Positions 1 through 5,859 of a DNA stretch of 7,140 nucleotides are shown here, piece after piece; position 1 is the first letter of the stretch, and each line of letters starts with the position of its first letter. Source of the stretch: an uncultured Eubacteriales bacterium (lineage in GTDB: Bacteria; Bacillota; Clostridia; Lachnospirales; Lachnospiraceae); the NCBI GenBank assembly GCA_900313765.1, contig OMSN01000080.1, positions 1 to 7,140 of the forward strand. The letters are read 5' to 3'. A program made the translations under genes and the position numbers. The notes under the pieces were generated by a model. That model was not told where the DNA came from and ran no database searches. It saw only the letters and a list, made by a program, of their open reading frames with translations.

Positions 1-40
1 ATATGAAAAAATAATGTTTTTTTTGAGGTTAAATAACATA

Positions 41-67
41 ATACCATTATGCTTTGCATAATGATAT
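41..67. promoter_or_regulatory. Inverted repeat upstream of the first promoter, possible operator
   Basis: CATTATGC (45-52) and GCATAATG (56-63) are perfect inverted copies around a TTT centre. After one mismatch (44/64) the pairing continues for three more bases (41-43 with 65-67). The repeat ends eight bases before the TTGACA -35 box at 75. No T-run follows it, so it is not a typical terminator. Its position suits a regulator-binding site, but the regulator is not visible and the assignment is inferred from symmetry and position alone. Confidence 0.4.
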
Positions 68-74
68 TTATGTG

Positions 75-102
75 TTGACAAAGCGACGGGGGGGGGTATA
101 TT
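75..102 (+). promoter_or_regulatory. Sigma-A-type promoter with a nine-G tract in its spacer
   Basis: A perfect -35 box TTGACA (75-80) is followed by a 16-base spacer and a -10-like TATATT (97-102). An alternative -10, TATTAA at 99-104, would give an 18-base spacer. The spacer ends in an uninterrupted run of nine G's (88-96), striking in such AT-rich surroundings. A homopolymer in this position can change length by slippage, which would alter the -35/-10 distance and promoter strength. Transcription would start near 109 and produce a leader of about 126 bases for the gene at 235. Confidence 0.6.
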
Positions 103-120
103 AATTACAACTTTCATCAT

Positions 121-145
121 ACTTTAGGAATATAATTCCTGAAGT
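121..145 (+). other. Leader hairpin near the predicted mRNA 5' end
   Basis: Bases 121-131 pair with 135-145 around an ATA loop. This gives an 11-base-pair stem with one G-U pair; the inner part is AGGAAT/ATTCCT. It lies about 12 bases after the predicted transcription start. A smaller hairpin follows (TCTCA 153-157 with TGAGA 164-168). A stem this close to the 5' end may protect the mRNA from decay or act in regulation. There is no T-run after it, so it is not an intrinsic terminator. I recognise no known riboswitch class. Confidence 0.45.
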
Positions 146-190
146 GATAGGTTCTCAAAATGATGAGATATCTTACTTGTTTTAACTTCT

Positions 191-222
191 AGAAAGGAGT
201 AGTCGCTAGAGACTCTAGTGAC
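191..222 (+). promoter_or_regulatory. Distant Shine-Dalgarno sequence with hairpin before the start codon
   Basis: The only good ribosome-binding sequence before the ATG at 235 is AGAAAGGAG (191-199), which ends 35 bases upstream, too far for normal initiation. Between them, GTCGCTAGA (202-210) pairs with TCTAGTGAC (214-222), a nine-base-pair stem with one G-U pair. Looping out this hairpin reduces the effective spacing to about 14 bases. The frame of the gene has a stop (TAG, 190-192) and no ATG, GTG or TTG between it and 235, so moving the start upstream does not solve the spacing. Structure-assisted or structure-regulated initiation is an inference. Confidence 0.4.
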
Positions 223-234
223 AAGTGTAAAATT

Positions 235-648
235 ATGAAACTTAAAAAACTTATTGGTGGATTATTATTATCCTCGGTGCTTGCCGCTGGGGTTGTGGTT
301 TCGATTTCTTCTCAAATTGGTGGTGTACAAGAAGCTGAAGCAACTGTTTGGAAACAAAATCCGATTATTTATTTTGTTGCTTCTAACAACTGGAGCGGTG
401 ATAATGCCAGTTTTAAAATGAATTATTATGATAATTCCACTTATAAGGGGCAAGTGTCCGCTAGTGATACCGGGAAGAAAAAAGATAATAGAAAAATCTA
501 TTCATTTACTGTTTCTGATGGTACTTGGGTTAGTGCTGTACAATTCTTAAGAATGAATTCTACTGGCTCTACACAATGGAAGGGACCGCACATTACGACT
601 ATACCGGAGAGATCCAGCACCGCCATCGCATGGGCGATACGGTCGTGA
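235..648 (+). CDS. Small secreted protein with starch-binding-like domain, 3' end replaced at a junction
   Basis: Residues 1-36 form a signal peptide: basic MKLKK, a hydrophobic core to about residue 24, and AEA before a likely cleavage at 36/37. The mature part has IIYFVASNNW (44-53), a tryptophan- and tyrosine-rich beta-type region, and RMNSTGSTQW (106-115). This pattern resembles the extracellular modules of the 'IYF..NNW..D.A.F ... F.RMN....W' type seen in Firmicutes surface and amylase-like proteins (CBM25/26-like starch-binding fold). That match is from memory and moderate. Only residues 1 to about 115 look native. Residues 116-137 read the following gene out of frame, and the base composition changes at exactly that point, so the true C-terminus is lost. 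The mature native part, about 80 residues, is close to one such module. If the fusion is real, the protein is truncated; if it is an assembly error, the gene is incomplete. It is preceded by the poly-G promoter and hairpin leader, so expression may be switched or tightly controlled. No enzyme domain is visible. Confidence 0.6.
   Translation: MKLKKLIGGLLLSSVLAAGVVVSISSQIGGVQEAEATVWKQNPIIYFVASNNWSGDNASFKMNYYDNSTYKGQVSASDTGKKKDNRKIYSFTVSDGTWVSAVQFLRMNSTGSTQWKGPHITTIPERSSTAIAWAIRS
570..590. other. Junction between AT-rich and GC-richer DNA
   Basis: Up to about 579 the first gene uses codons such as GGT, GTT, TAT and AAT. From about 580 the DNA is GC-richer, with GCG, ATC, CTG and CGG, and stays so to the window end. 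The first protein stops resembling a secreted domain after its Trp at 577-579. The downstream protein, read in a different frame, becomes family-like immediately after. No inverted terminal repeats, tRNA gene or integrase is present at the point. Both genes are cut internally, which fits an assembly chimera or illegitimate recombination rather than a neat insertion. Confidence 0.75.
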
Positions 649-1178
649 CGAACCATGAGGTCTATGATATCCACAGGGTCGTTGATTACAGTTTTCAGGC
701 TGTACCGGTAGATGCAATGGATGATCTGGATGACAGTACGATCGATGCAGCGCTTCCCTATGACCGCTTCCTTGCCCGGAAAATGGATCCAATCTATCTG
801 GCCGGAACACAGTCCTGGCTGCCGGACGGGGAGAAGGACGAAGAAGAATATATCGAGCGGGCCCGCAGCTGGGCGCTGGAGTCTGTGGATGACAGAGAGA
901 ACAAGCTTAAGTCACGCTATGTCAGCCTGAAGACAAAACTGCATGAGCGTTCACTGGATGCAGTTCTGGAGAACACAGAAGGCGTGCTTCTGCCGGTTTA
1001 CCGCTATGAGTATAAGGGCCTGGGGACACACCGCATCTATATGAACGGCACAAACGGAAGAATGTCCGGCAATGCACCCTGCGACAAGAAGAGAGTTCTC
1101 TTCCATTATCTGGTGGAGGCAGTCTGCACGGTCATCTCAGCTGCGGCGATCGTAGGAATGCTGGGGGTGCTGCTATGA
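576..1178 (+). CDS. Zinc-ribbon-type membrane protein, 5'-truncated C-terminal part
   Basis: This 200-residue reading frame matches the C-terminal half of clostridial proteins often annotated 'TFIIB-type zinc ribbon-containing protein'. Visible landmarks are VPVDA (43-47), LPYD (60-63), YLAG (74-77), a charged helical stretch (about 84-125), LLPVYRYEYKG (138-148), IYMNGTNGRMSGNAP (154-168) and one membrane helix (about 179-200). In that family an N-terminal CxxC zinc ribbon and more sequence precede this part; neither is here. The frame stays open back to 534 through the AT-rich DNA, but no plausible ribosome-binding site precedes the ATG at 576. I therefore read it as a gene whose 5' half was removed at the junction, not as a short complete gene. 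The family's function is unknown. The stop overlaps the start of the next gene (ATGA), indicating coupled translation with the TPM protein, a pairing I recall from other clostridial genomes. Confidence 0.65.
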   Translation: MEGTAHYDYTGEIQHRHRMGDTVVTNHEVYDIHRVVDYSFQAVPVDAMDDLDDSTIDAALPYDRFLARKMDPIYLAGTQSWLPDGEKDEEEYIERARSWALESVDDRENKLKSRYVSLKTKLHERSLDAVLENTEGVLLPVYRYEYKGLGTHRIYMNGTNGRMSGNAPCDKKRVLFHYLVEAVCTVISAAAIVGMLGVLL

Positions 1179-2392
1179 AGAGAATGCGGGATATGAATAC
1201 AGCTGACCGGAAGATGACAAGGACCCTCGTCTTTATCATCATGGGGACGATCGCGCTGGTTGTCCTGTGGGCTCTTGTGATCAGCGCAAAGGTCGGATTC
1301 GGTGTGCTGAAGGGAAGGACCAATCCCCAGCAGAACGGTACTCCCAGAGTCTATGACTATGCCGATATGCTCACGGATGAGCAGGAAGAGAAGCTGGAGA
1401 AGAAGATCGAAACTGCTCAGAGAGCGATCAGCGCGGATATCGTCATTGTCATCATGAACGAATCCATTGAAGCCATGTACCCGGACCTGATGTACATGAG
1501 AAGTGACGAGACCGATGCCTACAGGGGAATCCAGAGATATACGGAGTCCTACTGGATCGATCAGGGATTCGGATGGAATGAGGCAGGCAATACCGGGAAC
1601 GGCATCATCATGGTGGACAATATCTACCGTGAGAGCAACGGCTGGGTCTACAATTGGGTTGCCGGGGCAGGAGACCTGCGTTTCTCGGTTGGAGACGAGA
1701 ACTGTCAGGAACTCTCCCAGAGCTTCACAGACAGACTGCCCTACGGTGACATGCCAAGATACAGTCAGACCTACGCAGATGCATTGATGGCCTTCGTAGA
1801 TGACTGCAATACCTTCGGCCATAAGATCCGGGGGATGCTCGGATGGCGGCTCTATACGCCTCAGGTCATGTTTGCAACGATCGGCTCCAGTCTGCTGGCG
1901 ACCATCATTGTGTTTGTCATACTGTGCGTGCTCTTCGGCCGGATGGTGTGGTATATGCACTACAACGGGAAGCAGAAGAAGGGACAGTCATCCGGGAAGA
2001 GGAGAAATGAGGGCTTCCTGGGAAGTGCGGTAATCAGTGTTGCCAGCATGTTCATTCTGTTTATCCTGTCCTCGGTCAATCCGGTTCTTGGAGGACCGTG
2101 CCTGATCGTGATGTTTGTTGTCTATTTCTTTACCGATGGCATACCCTTTGGTAATGGAAAAAAGAAGAAGGCAAAAACGGAAGAAGAACCGTTTGCACGC
2201 AGGGGCATGCTTGCTCCGGATGTTTATAATATTACGAAGCAGGAAGACCGCCTGATTAAGCGATATACAACCTCCTACACCGAGAGCTCCGGCAGCGGCG
2301 GCAGCAGCGGAGGAGGCGGTGGCGGCGGATTCTCGTCCGGCGGAGGAGGCGGAGGAGGCGGCGGCTTCTCCGGAGGCGGCAGCCACAGGTAA
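1175..2392 (+). CDS. TPM-domain membrane protein with polyglycine tail
   Basis: The 405-residue protein has a membrane helix at about 16-38, a TPM (YgcG-type) domain at about 58-215, three further hydrophobic segments (about 231-255, 281-300, 303-320), a basic loop (about 328-335) and a C-terminal glycine/serine tail (371-402). TPM landmarks are VYDYADMLTDEQEEKLE (59-75), SADIVIVIM (86-94) and GNTGNGIIMVDN (138-149). In the family the TPM domain lies outside the membrane; phosphatase activity is reported for the plant thylakoid member, but bacterial roles are mostly unknown. The start at 1175 overlaps the previous stop (ATGA), which favours it over the ATGs at 1184 and 1193. The long glycine tail with occasional Phe is common in TPM and DUF2207-type proteins. 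With the upstream zinc-ribbon partner, a membrane-associated complex is plausible. A shared terminator follows immediately. Confidence 0.8.
   Translation: MKRMRDMNTADRKMTRTLVFIIMGTIALVVLWALVISAKVGFGVLKGRTNPQQNGTPRVYDYADMLTDEQEEKLEKKIETAQRAISADIVIVIMNESIEAMYPDLMYMRSDETDAYRGIQRYTESYWIDQGFGWNEAGNTGNGIIMVDNIYRESNGWVYNWVAGAGDLRFSVGDENCQELSQSFTDRLPYGDMPRYSQTYADALMAFVDDCNTFGHKIRGMLGWRLYTPQVMFATIGSSLLATIIVFVILCVLFGRMVWYMHYNGKQKKGQSSGKRRNEGFLGSAVISVASMFILFILSSVNPVLGGPCLIVMFVVYFFTDGIPFGNGKKKKAKTEEEPFARRGMLAPDVYNITKQEDRLIKRYTTSYTESSGSGGSSGGGGGGGFSSGGGGGGGGGFSGGGSHR
2285..2380 (+). repeat. Glycine-codon low-complexity tract
   Basis: Imperfect GGA/GGC codon repeats with AGC, TCC and TTC interruptions encode the Gly/Ser/Phe tail of the TPM protein (residues 371-402). 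The protein pattern is blocks of glycine separated by SS or FS. Such tracts can change in length by slippage in multiples of three without breaking the frame. The reverse complement also stays open and encodes an alanine/serine-rich string, which is a compositional shadow. Confidence 0.75.
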
Positions 2393-2400
2393 TAAAATCA

Positions 2401-2432
2401 AAAGGGCAGGGGGTCTGACCCCTGCCCTTTTT
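2401..2432. terminator. Bidirectional intrinsic terminator between convergent genes
   Basis: Bases 2401-2412 (AAAGGGCAGGGG) pair perfectly with 2419-2430 (CCCCTGCCCTTT) around a six-base loop. On the plus strand the stem ends in five T's (2428-2432). On the minus strand the A-rich 2391-2403 supplies an interrupted T-rich tail. It begins eight bases after the TPM stop, and the minus-strand ABC gene's TAA (2431-2433) overlaps its other edge, so it should end transcription of both genes. Confidence 0.9.
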
Positions 2433-4143
2433 ACAGTTCCTGCGCTTCGTAGAGCTGTGCGTACTCTCCGTTCAGAGCGAGAAGCTCTGCATGGGTTCCT
2501 TCTTCCACGACATTCCCGTTCTCGATCACGATGATGCGGTCTGCGTTGCGGACCGTTGACAGGCGATGGGCAATCACGAAGGAGGTACGGTTTTCCATCA
2601 GGGAGTCGAAACTGTGCTGGATGCGTTCTTCCGTGATGGTATCCAGGGCGCTGGTTGCTTCATCCAGGATCAGGATTGCCGGGTTCTTCAGGAAGATCCT
2701 GGCGATGGAGATCCTCTGGCGCTGTCCGCCGGAGAGTCTGGTTCCTCGCTCGCCTACATAGGTGTCAAAACCGTCGGGCATTTGCATGATATCCTCATAG
2801 ATCTCAGCTTCACGGGCGGCCAGGATGACTTCTTCATCCGTTGCGTCCGGCCTTCCGTAGCGGATGTTTTCACGGATCGTATCGGCGAAGATAAACACTT
2901 CCTGCTGTACGATTCCGACACTGCTGCGAAGAGAATTCTTGGTCACATCTCTGATATCGGTTCCGTCGATCCGGATCGAACCTTCTGTCACATCATAGAA
3001 TCGTGGGATCAGCTGGCACAGGGTCGTCTTGCCGCCGCCTGATTCTCCTACGACTGCGATCATCTCACCGCTCCTGACATGCAGATCCACATGGTGCAGG
3101 ACTTCGGAATGTCCTGCGTAGGAGAAACTGACATCATCAATGTCCACAGTCCCCTTCGAGACGTGAAGCTCAACTGCTCCCGGCTTCTCAACAACGGTCG
3201 GCTCGAGGGCCATCAGGTCGCAGAACCGGCGAAGTCCGGCCATACCGCTGGCAAAGATCTCGGCGAACTGGGCCATCTTGCGGATAGGCGTGACGAAGGA
3301 GCTGACGAACAGCGTGAAGGTGATCAGGTCAATGTAGTTCATTTTCCCTTTCATGATCAGATAGCCGCCGACAGCGATCACGACCGGCGGAAGGATCCCC
3401 ATGAAGAGTTCCTGCGACGCGCCGAAGATCCCCATTGCCTGGTAAAATTCTTTCTTGGCAGTCCGGTATGCGGCATTCGCCCCGGAGAATCTGCGGTTAT
3501 CCTCCTTCTCATTTGCGAAGGCCTTGGAAGTCTTCATTCCGGACAGACTGGATTCGATGTCGGTGTTGATATCCGCCAGCCTGGCCTTGACATTGGCAGA
3601 CGCCTGTGACATCCTGCGGCGCTGCAGCATGGTCAGGATCAGGAAGATGGGGATAAGGATGGCAACGACCAGGGCAAGCCGCCACTGGATCGTGAACATC
3701 AGAATCAGCGCTCCGATCACCGTGAGCAGGGAGATGAGCAGATCTTCCGGTCCGTGATGAGCGAGTTCCGTGATCTCGAACAGATCTCCGGTCAGACGGC
3801 TCATCAGATTGCCGGTCCGTACTTTGTCATAGAATTCGAAGTCCAGTGTCTGCAGATGACGGAACAGGTCGGCACGGATGTCCGCCTCGACACGGACACC
3901 GAACGTATGGCCCCAGTAGGTCATGATATAGTAGCAGACAGAGCGAAGAACATATGCAAGGCCGAGGATCAGCATCACCAGGAAGAATGTCCGGTAGGCG
4001 TGGTTCGGAAGCAGGGTATTCATCACTTGTCTTGAGACCAGGGGGAAGACCAGTTCTATGACAGCTGCGAGGACAGCGCAGCTCATGTCCAGTATAAAGA
4101 GTCCCATATGGGGCTTGAAATATCGAAACAGTGTTTTCAGCAT
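2431..4143 (-). CDS. ABC exporter half-transporter (membrane domain plus ATPase)
   Basis: This 570-residue protein has the exporter-type order: a six-helix membrane domain (about 1-310) then a nucleotide-binding domain (about 332-570). ATPase motifs are intact: Walker A GESGGGKTT (366-374), Q-loop QQ (413-414), signature LSGGQ (470-474), Walker B ILILDEA (490-496), D-loop SALD (498-501) and switch His526 in AHRLS. Its length is normal for MsbA/BmrA-like multidrug or lipid exporters. No partner half-transporter is adjacent, so a homodimer in the cytoplasmic membrane is likely; the substrate cannot be read from sequence. I chose the ATG at 4143 because AAAGGA lies nine bases upstream on the minus strand and the protein then begins MLKTLFRYFKPH, a usual exporter N-terminus. 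An in-frame ATG at 4224 would add 27 atypical residues and cover the predicted promoter. The gene is convergent with the TPM gene and divergent from the membrane-protein gene at 4339. No regulator gene is adjacent. Confidence 0.93.
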   Translation of the reverse strand: MLKTLFRYFKPHMGLFILDMSCAVLAAVIELVFPLVSRQVMNTLLPNHAYRTFFLVMLILGLAYVLRSVCYYIMTYWGHTFGVRVEADIRADLFRHLQTLDFEFYDKVRTGNLMSRLTGDLFEITELAHHGPEDLLISLLTVIGALILMFTIQWRLALVVAILIPIFLILTMLQRRRMSQASANVKARLADINTDIESSLSGMKTSKAFANEKEDNRRFSGANAAYRTAKKEFYQAMGIFGASQELFMGILPPVVIAVGGYLIMKGKMNYIDLITFTLFVSSFVTPIRKMAQFAEIFASGMAGLRRFCDLMALEPTVVEKPGAVELHVSKGTVDIDDVSFSYAGHSEVLHHVDLHVRSGEMIAVVGESGGGKTTLCQLIPRFYDVTEGSIRIDGTDIRDVTKNSLRSSVGIVQQEVFIFADTIRENIRYGRPDATDEEVILAAREAEIYEDIMQMPDGFDTYVGERGTRLSGGQRQRISIARIFLKNPAILILDEATSALDTITEERIQHSFDSLMENRTSFVIAHRLSTVRNADRIIVIENGNVVEEGTHAELLALNGEYAQLYEAQEL

Positions 4144-4184
4144 GATTCCATGTCCTTTCTTCTCGGGCAGCACCCGGTCAGTTG

Positions 4185-4213
4185 AACGTATCACAAAGCC
4201 TGTGAATATGCAA
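4185..4213 (-). promoter_or_regulatory. Possible promoter of the ABC exporter gene
   Basis: On the minus strand TTGCAT (4213-4208) is followed by a 17-base spacer and TGA-TACGTT, an extended -10 with a weak hexamer (4190-4185). The spacer contains the small inverted repeat TCACA-N5-TGTGA (4191-4205), which could bind a repressor. It lies about 40 bases upstream of the chosen start. The -10 match is poor, so this is tentative. Confidence 0.35.
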
Positions 4214-4246
4214 CCTTCCGTCACAGTAAGTGTACGGCAGGACGTC

Positions 4247-4276
4247 TTGGTAAAACCGCCTTCACTGTGCTATAGT
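4247..4276 (+). promoter_or_regulatory. Probable promoter of the membrane-protein/ylmH/chrA gene run
   Basis: TTGGTA (4247-4252), an 18-base spacer and TATAGT (4271-4276), preceded by TGC (4268-4270), make an extended -10 promoter with a weak -35. Transcription would begin near 4283, about 55 bases before the ATG at 4339. On the opposite strand the same area also reads TATACT (4279-4274), but I see no fitting -35 for it. Confidence 0.5.
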
Positions 4277-4288
4277 ATACGACAGCGG

Positions 4289-4310
4289 TTCCCGGTACGG
4301 TTTCCGGGAA
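4289..4310. promoter_or_regulatory. Inverted repeat in the leader of the 4339 gene
   Basis: TTCCCGG (4289-4295) and CCGGGAA (4304-4310) are exact inverted copies separated by eight bases, located just after the predicted transcription start and before the ribosome-binding site AAGGTGG (4324-4330). It could be an operator or a leader hairpin. There is no T-run, so it is not a terminator. Confidence 0.4.
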
Positions 4311-4338
4311 GTAGTAATGACATAAGGTGGTGCGCATC

Positions 4339-4986
4339 ATGTTGAAAAAAAGAATCATCATGTCCATTTTCGGTCTGCTGATCTGTGCGTTTTCAGTGGG
4401 ACTCTTCCGGATGGCTCAGTTTGGAGTAGATCCGTTCCAGGCTTTGATGAACGGTCTGAACAAAGTGGTTCCGCTGAATTTCGGCACCACCTATCTGATT
4501 GCGAACGGGATCCTCTTCCTGTTCATGCTGATAGCAGACCGGCATTATATCGGGATCGTGACATTTCTGAATATGTTTTTCTTCGGTTATCTGGTAGACT
4601 TCTCCCACAGAATGCTGATGCAGATATTCGGAGAACCCGGCATCCCGGGAAGGATCCTCTTTCTGGTATTCGGGATCGTAGTGATGTGCTTCGGATCTGC
4701 ATTTTACTATACGGCAGATCTGGGGGTGTCTGTGTATGATGCGGTGTCGCTGATCATCGCGGATACCTGGCATATCTGGAAGTTTAAGTTTGTCCGGATA
4801 ACGGCGGACCTGATCTGCGTTGCCTGCGGTACTGTGCTGTTTATGTTTGCAGGCGGCACGTGGGCACGGATCGGAGAGATCGCCGGCATCGGAACGATCA
4901 TCACGGCATTCTTCATGGGGCCGCTGATCGATTTCTTCCGCGTGAAGATTACAGACCCGATGGTTGCGTCGGGCGGTGAGAGATAA
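4339..4986 (+). CDS. YczE/YitT-type integral membrane protein
   Basis: This 215-residue protein is mostly hydrophobic with a short polar C-terminus. It has the pattern of the YczE/YyaS/YitT family of bacterial membrane proteins, including the FGVDPFQA segment (28-35) after the first helix. An internal duplication is visible: residues 11-40 and 111-140 align at an exact 100-residue offset (for example AQFGVDPFQA and ADLGVSVYDA). The ends of the halves also match (IGIVTFLNMFFFGYLVDF at 71-88 and GIGTIITAFFMGPLIDF at 183-199). The fold is therefore probably two related bundles. The molecular role is not established; a transporter or membrane accessory role is a guess. The ATG at 4339 is preferred because AAGGTGG ends eight bases upstream; a GTG at 4327 would lie inside that site. 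It is the first gene of the co-directional run, 32 bases before ylmH, and divergent from the ABC exporter. Confidence 0.8.
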   Translation: MLKKRIIMSIFGLLICAFSVGLFRMAQFGVDPFQALMNGLNKVVPLNFGTTYLIANGILFLFMLIADRHYIGIVTFLNMFFFGYLVDFSHRMLMQIFGEPGIPGRILFLVFGIVVMCFGSAFYYTADLGVSVYDAVSLIIADTWHIWKFKFVRITADLICVACGTVLFMFAGGTWARIGEIAGIGTIITAFFMGPLIDFFRVKITDPMVASGGER

Positions 4987-5018
4987 GAGTTGCAGCGACG
5001 ACAGAATGGGAGCCTTCC

Positions 5019-5771
5019 ATGACTACGCAGCAGGCACAGTTTATCAGGCGGATACAGGAACTGGAAGAAACATCCTATCGGAATAATCAGTTTCTGTTCA
5101 CGGATTTTTTAAATGAGGCGGAGTATGCGGATGTCCTGTCCCTGGGTGAGCCTGCCTGCGGCATGGCTGCAGACGGGGGCCATGAGGGGGCGGAGCGTGT
5201 GATCGTCCGTTTCGGAGATCCGGAGAGTTTCGGCTATGAGGAACCATTTCCGATCCGGATCCTGAAGATAGAACCGCTTCTTGAGAAATATGCGGATGCT
5301 CTGACGCACAGGGATTTTCTGGGGGCACTGGTGAACCTGGGGATCGACAGAAGGGTTCTTGGCGATATCCTGATCGATGGAGTGACGGCGTATCTGCTGT
5401 GCAGAGACCATATAGCAGATTATATCTGCGAGAATCTGACGAAAGTTAAGCACACGAATGTCAGGTGCCTGGAAGTGGAATCCATTCCGGAGACACTCAG
5501 ACCGAAACCGGTAAGCCGGCAGATTCAGGTCAGTTCTGTGCGCCTGGATGCAGTGGTCGCCCATGTATATAATCTGTCGCGCTCGCAGGCGCAGGAGGTC
5601 TTCCGGTCGCAGCGGGTTTTTGTCAATGGACGTCTGATGGAGAATCTGACATACGAGCCGAAGGACGGGGATATGATCTCGGTCAGGCACTGCGGCAGGT
5701 TCCGGTATACCGGCCTCGAGCGTATGACCCGGAAGGGAAAGCACAGTGTCCTGGTGGAACTGTATATATAG
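5019..5771 (+). CDS. ylmH: YlmH-like S4-domain RNA-binding protein
   Basis: The 250-residue protein matches YlmH in length and order. The central landmark is HRDFLGALVNLGIDRRVLGDIL (97-118), followed by a middle domain to about 160 and a C-terminal S4 RNA-binding domain (about 171-225) with VRLDAVVAHVYNLSRSQAQ (174-192) and VFVNGRL (200-206). In Bacillus subtilis, YlmH binds the large ribosomal subunit and has been linked to rescue of stalled translation (ribosome quality control). Cytoplasmic action is expected. GGGAG (5008-5012) lies six bases before the ATG. In many Firmicutes ylmH sits in the division cluster near sepF and divIVA; here it is between a YczE-like gene and ChrA genes, with no division gene in view, so the location is unusual. 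A run of TATA-like sequence covers its last codons and stop. No truncation is seen. Confidence 0.9.
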   Translation: MTTQQAQFIRRIQELEETSYRNNQFLFTDFLNEAEYADVLSLGEPACGMAADGGHEGAERVIVRFGDPESFGYEEPFPIRILKIEPLLEKYADALTHRDFLGALVNLGIDRRVLGDILIDGVTAYLLCRDHIADYICENLTKVKHTNVRCLEVESIPETLRPKPVSRQIQVSSVRLDAVVAHVYNLSRSQAQEVFRSQRVFVNGRLMENLTYEPKDGDMISVRHCGRFRYTGLERMTRKGKHSVLVELYI

Positions 5772-5773
5772 AT

Positions 5774-5814
5774 TATATAGATATGTACCTGCAGGGAAGG
5801 GTACCTGCACAGGT
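5774..5814 (+). repeat. Short direct and inverted repeats in the ylmH-chrA gap
   Basis: The 88-base gap holds two direct copies of GTACCTGCA (5785-5793 and 5801-5809), the second overlapping a small palindrome ACCTG-CA-CAGGT (5803-5814). TATATA (5774-5779) just upstream could serve as a -10 box, though the sequence 17 bases before it (CTGGTG) is a poor -35. This may be a regulator site with a weak internal promoter for the chrA pair. The assignment rests on pattern only. Confidence 0.3.
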
Positions 5815-5859
5815 CAGCCGGATGACCGGAATGGTTTTGTTATCGGAGGAAGGAAGAGT

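Noticed and set aside
41..67. Inverted repeat as the terminator of a gene upstream of the window
   Set aside because: No T-run follows the stem on the plus strand, and it sits directly before a promoter.
235..648. The complete 137-residue frame as a native protein or a bacteriocin such as lactococcin 972
   Set aside because: The last 22 residues are the next gene read out of frame after the composition change. The mature part lacks the size and pattern of lactococcin 972.
1106..1960. A 284-residue minus-strand frame
   Set aside because: It lies opposite the well-supported TPM gene and is rich in His, Pro and Ser, as expected from antisense reading. It has no domain pattern and no convincing ribosome-binding site.
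2566..3609. Plus-strand frames of 158 and 176 residues inside the ABC exporter gene
   Set aside because: They are antisense to a gene with every ATPase motif intact. Their products have no recognisable domain.
4144..4224. N-terminal extension of the ABC exporter to the ATG at 4224
   Set aside because: The added residues are not exporter-like and would cover the predicted promoter. The start at 4143 has a well-placed ribosome-binding site.
4327..4338. GTG start at 4327 for the YczE/YitT-type gene
   Set aside because: It overlaps the AAGGTGG ribosome-binding site that serves the ATG at 4339.
5109..5810. A 233-residue minus-strand frame across ylmH
   Set aside because: It is a shadow of ylmH; the protein is low-complexity His/Arg/Pro-rich and matches nothing I know.
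5746..5859. ChrA subunit 1 starting inside ylmH
   Set aside because: The extra 38 residues do not resemble ChrA, and a strong GGAGG lies just before the ATG at 5860.
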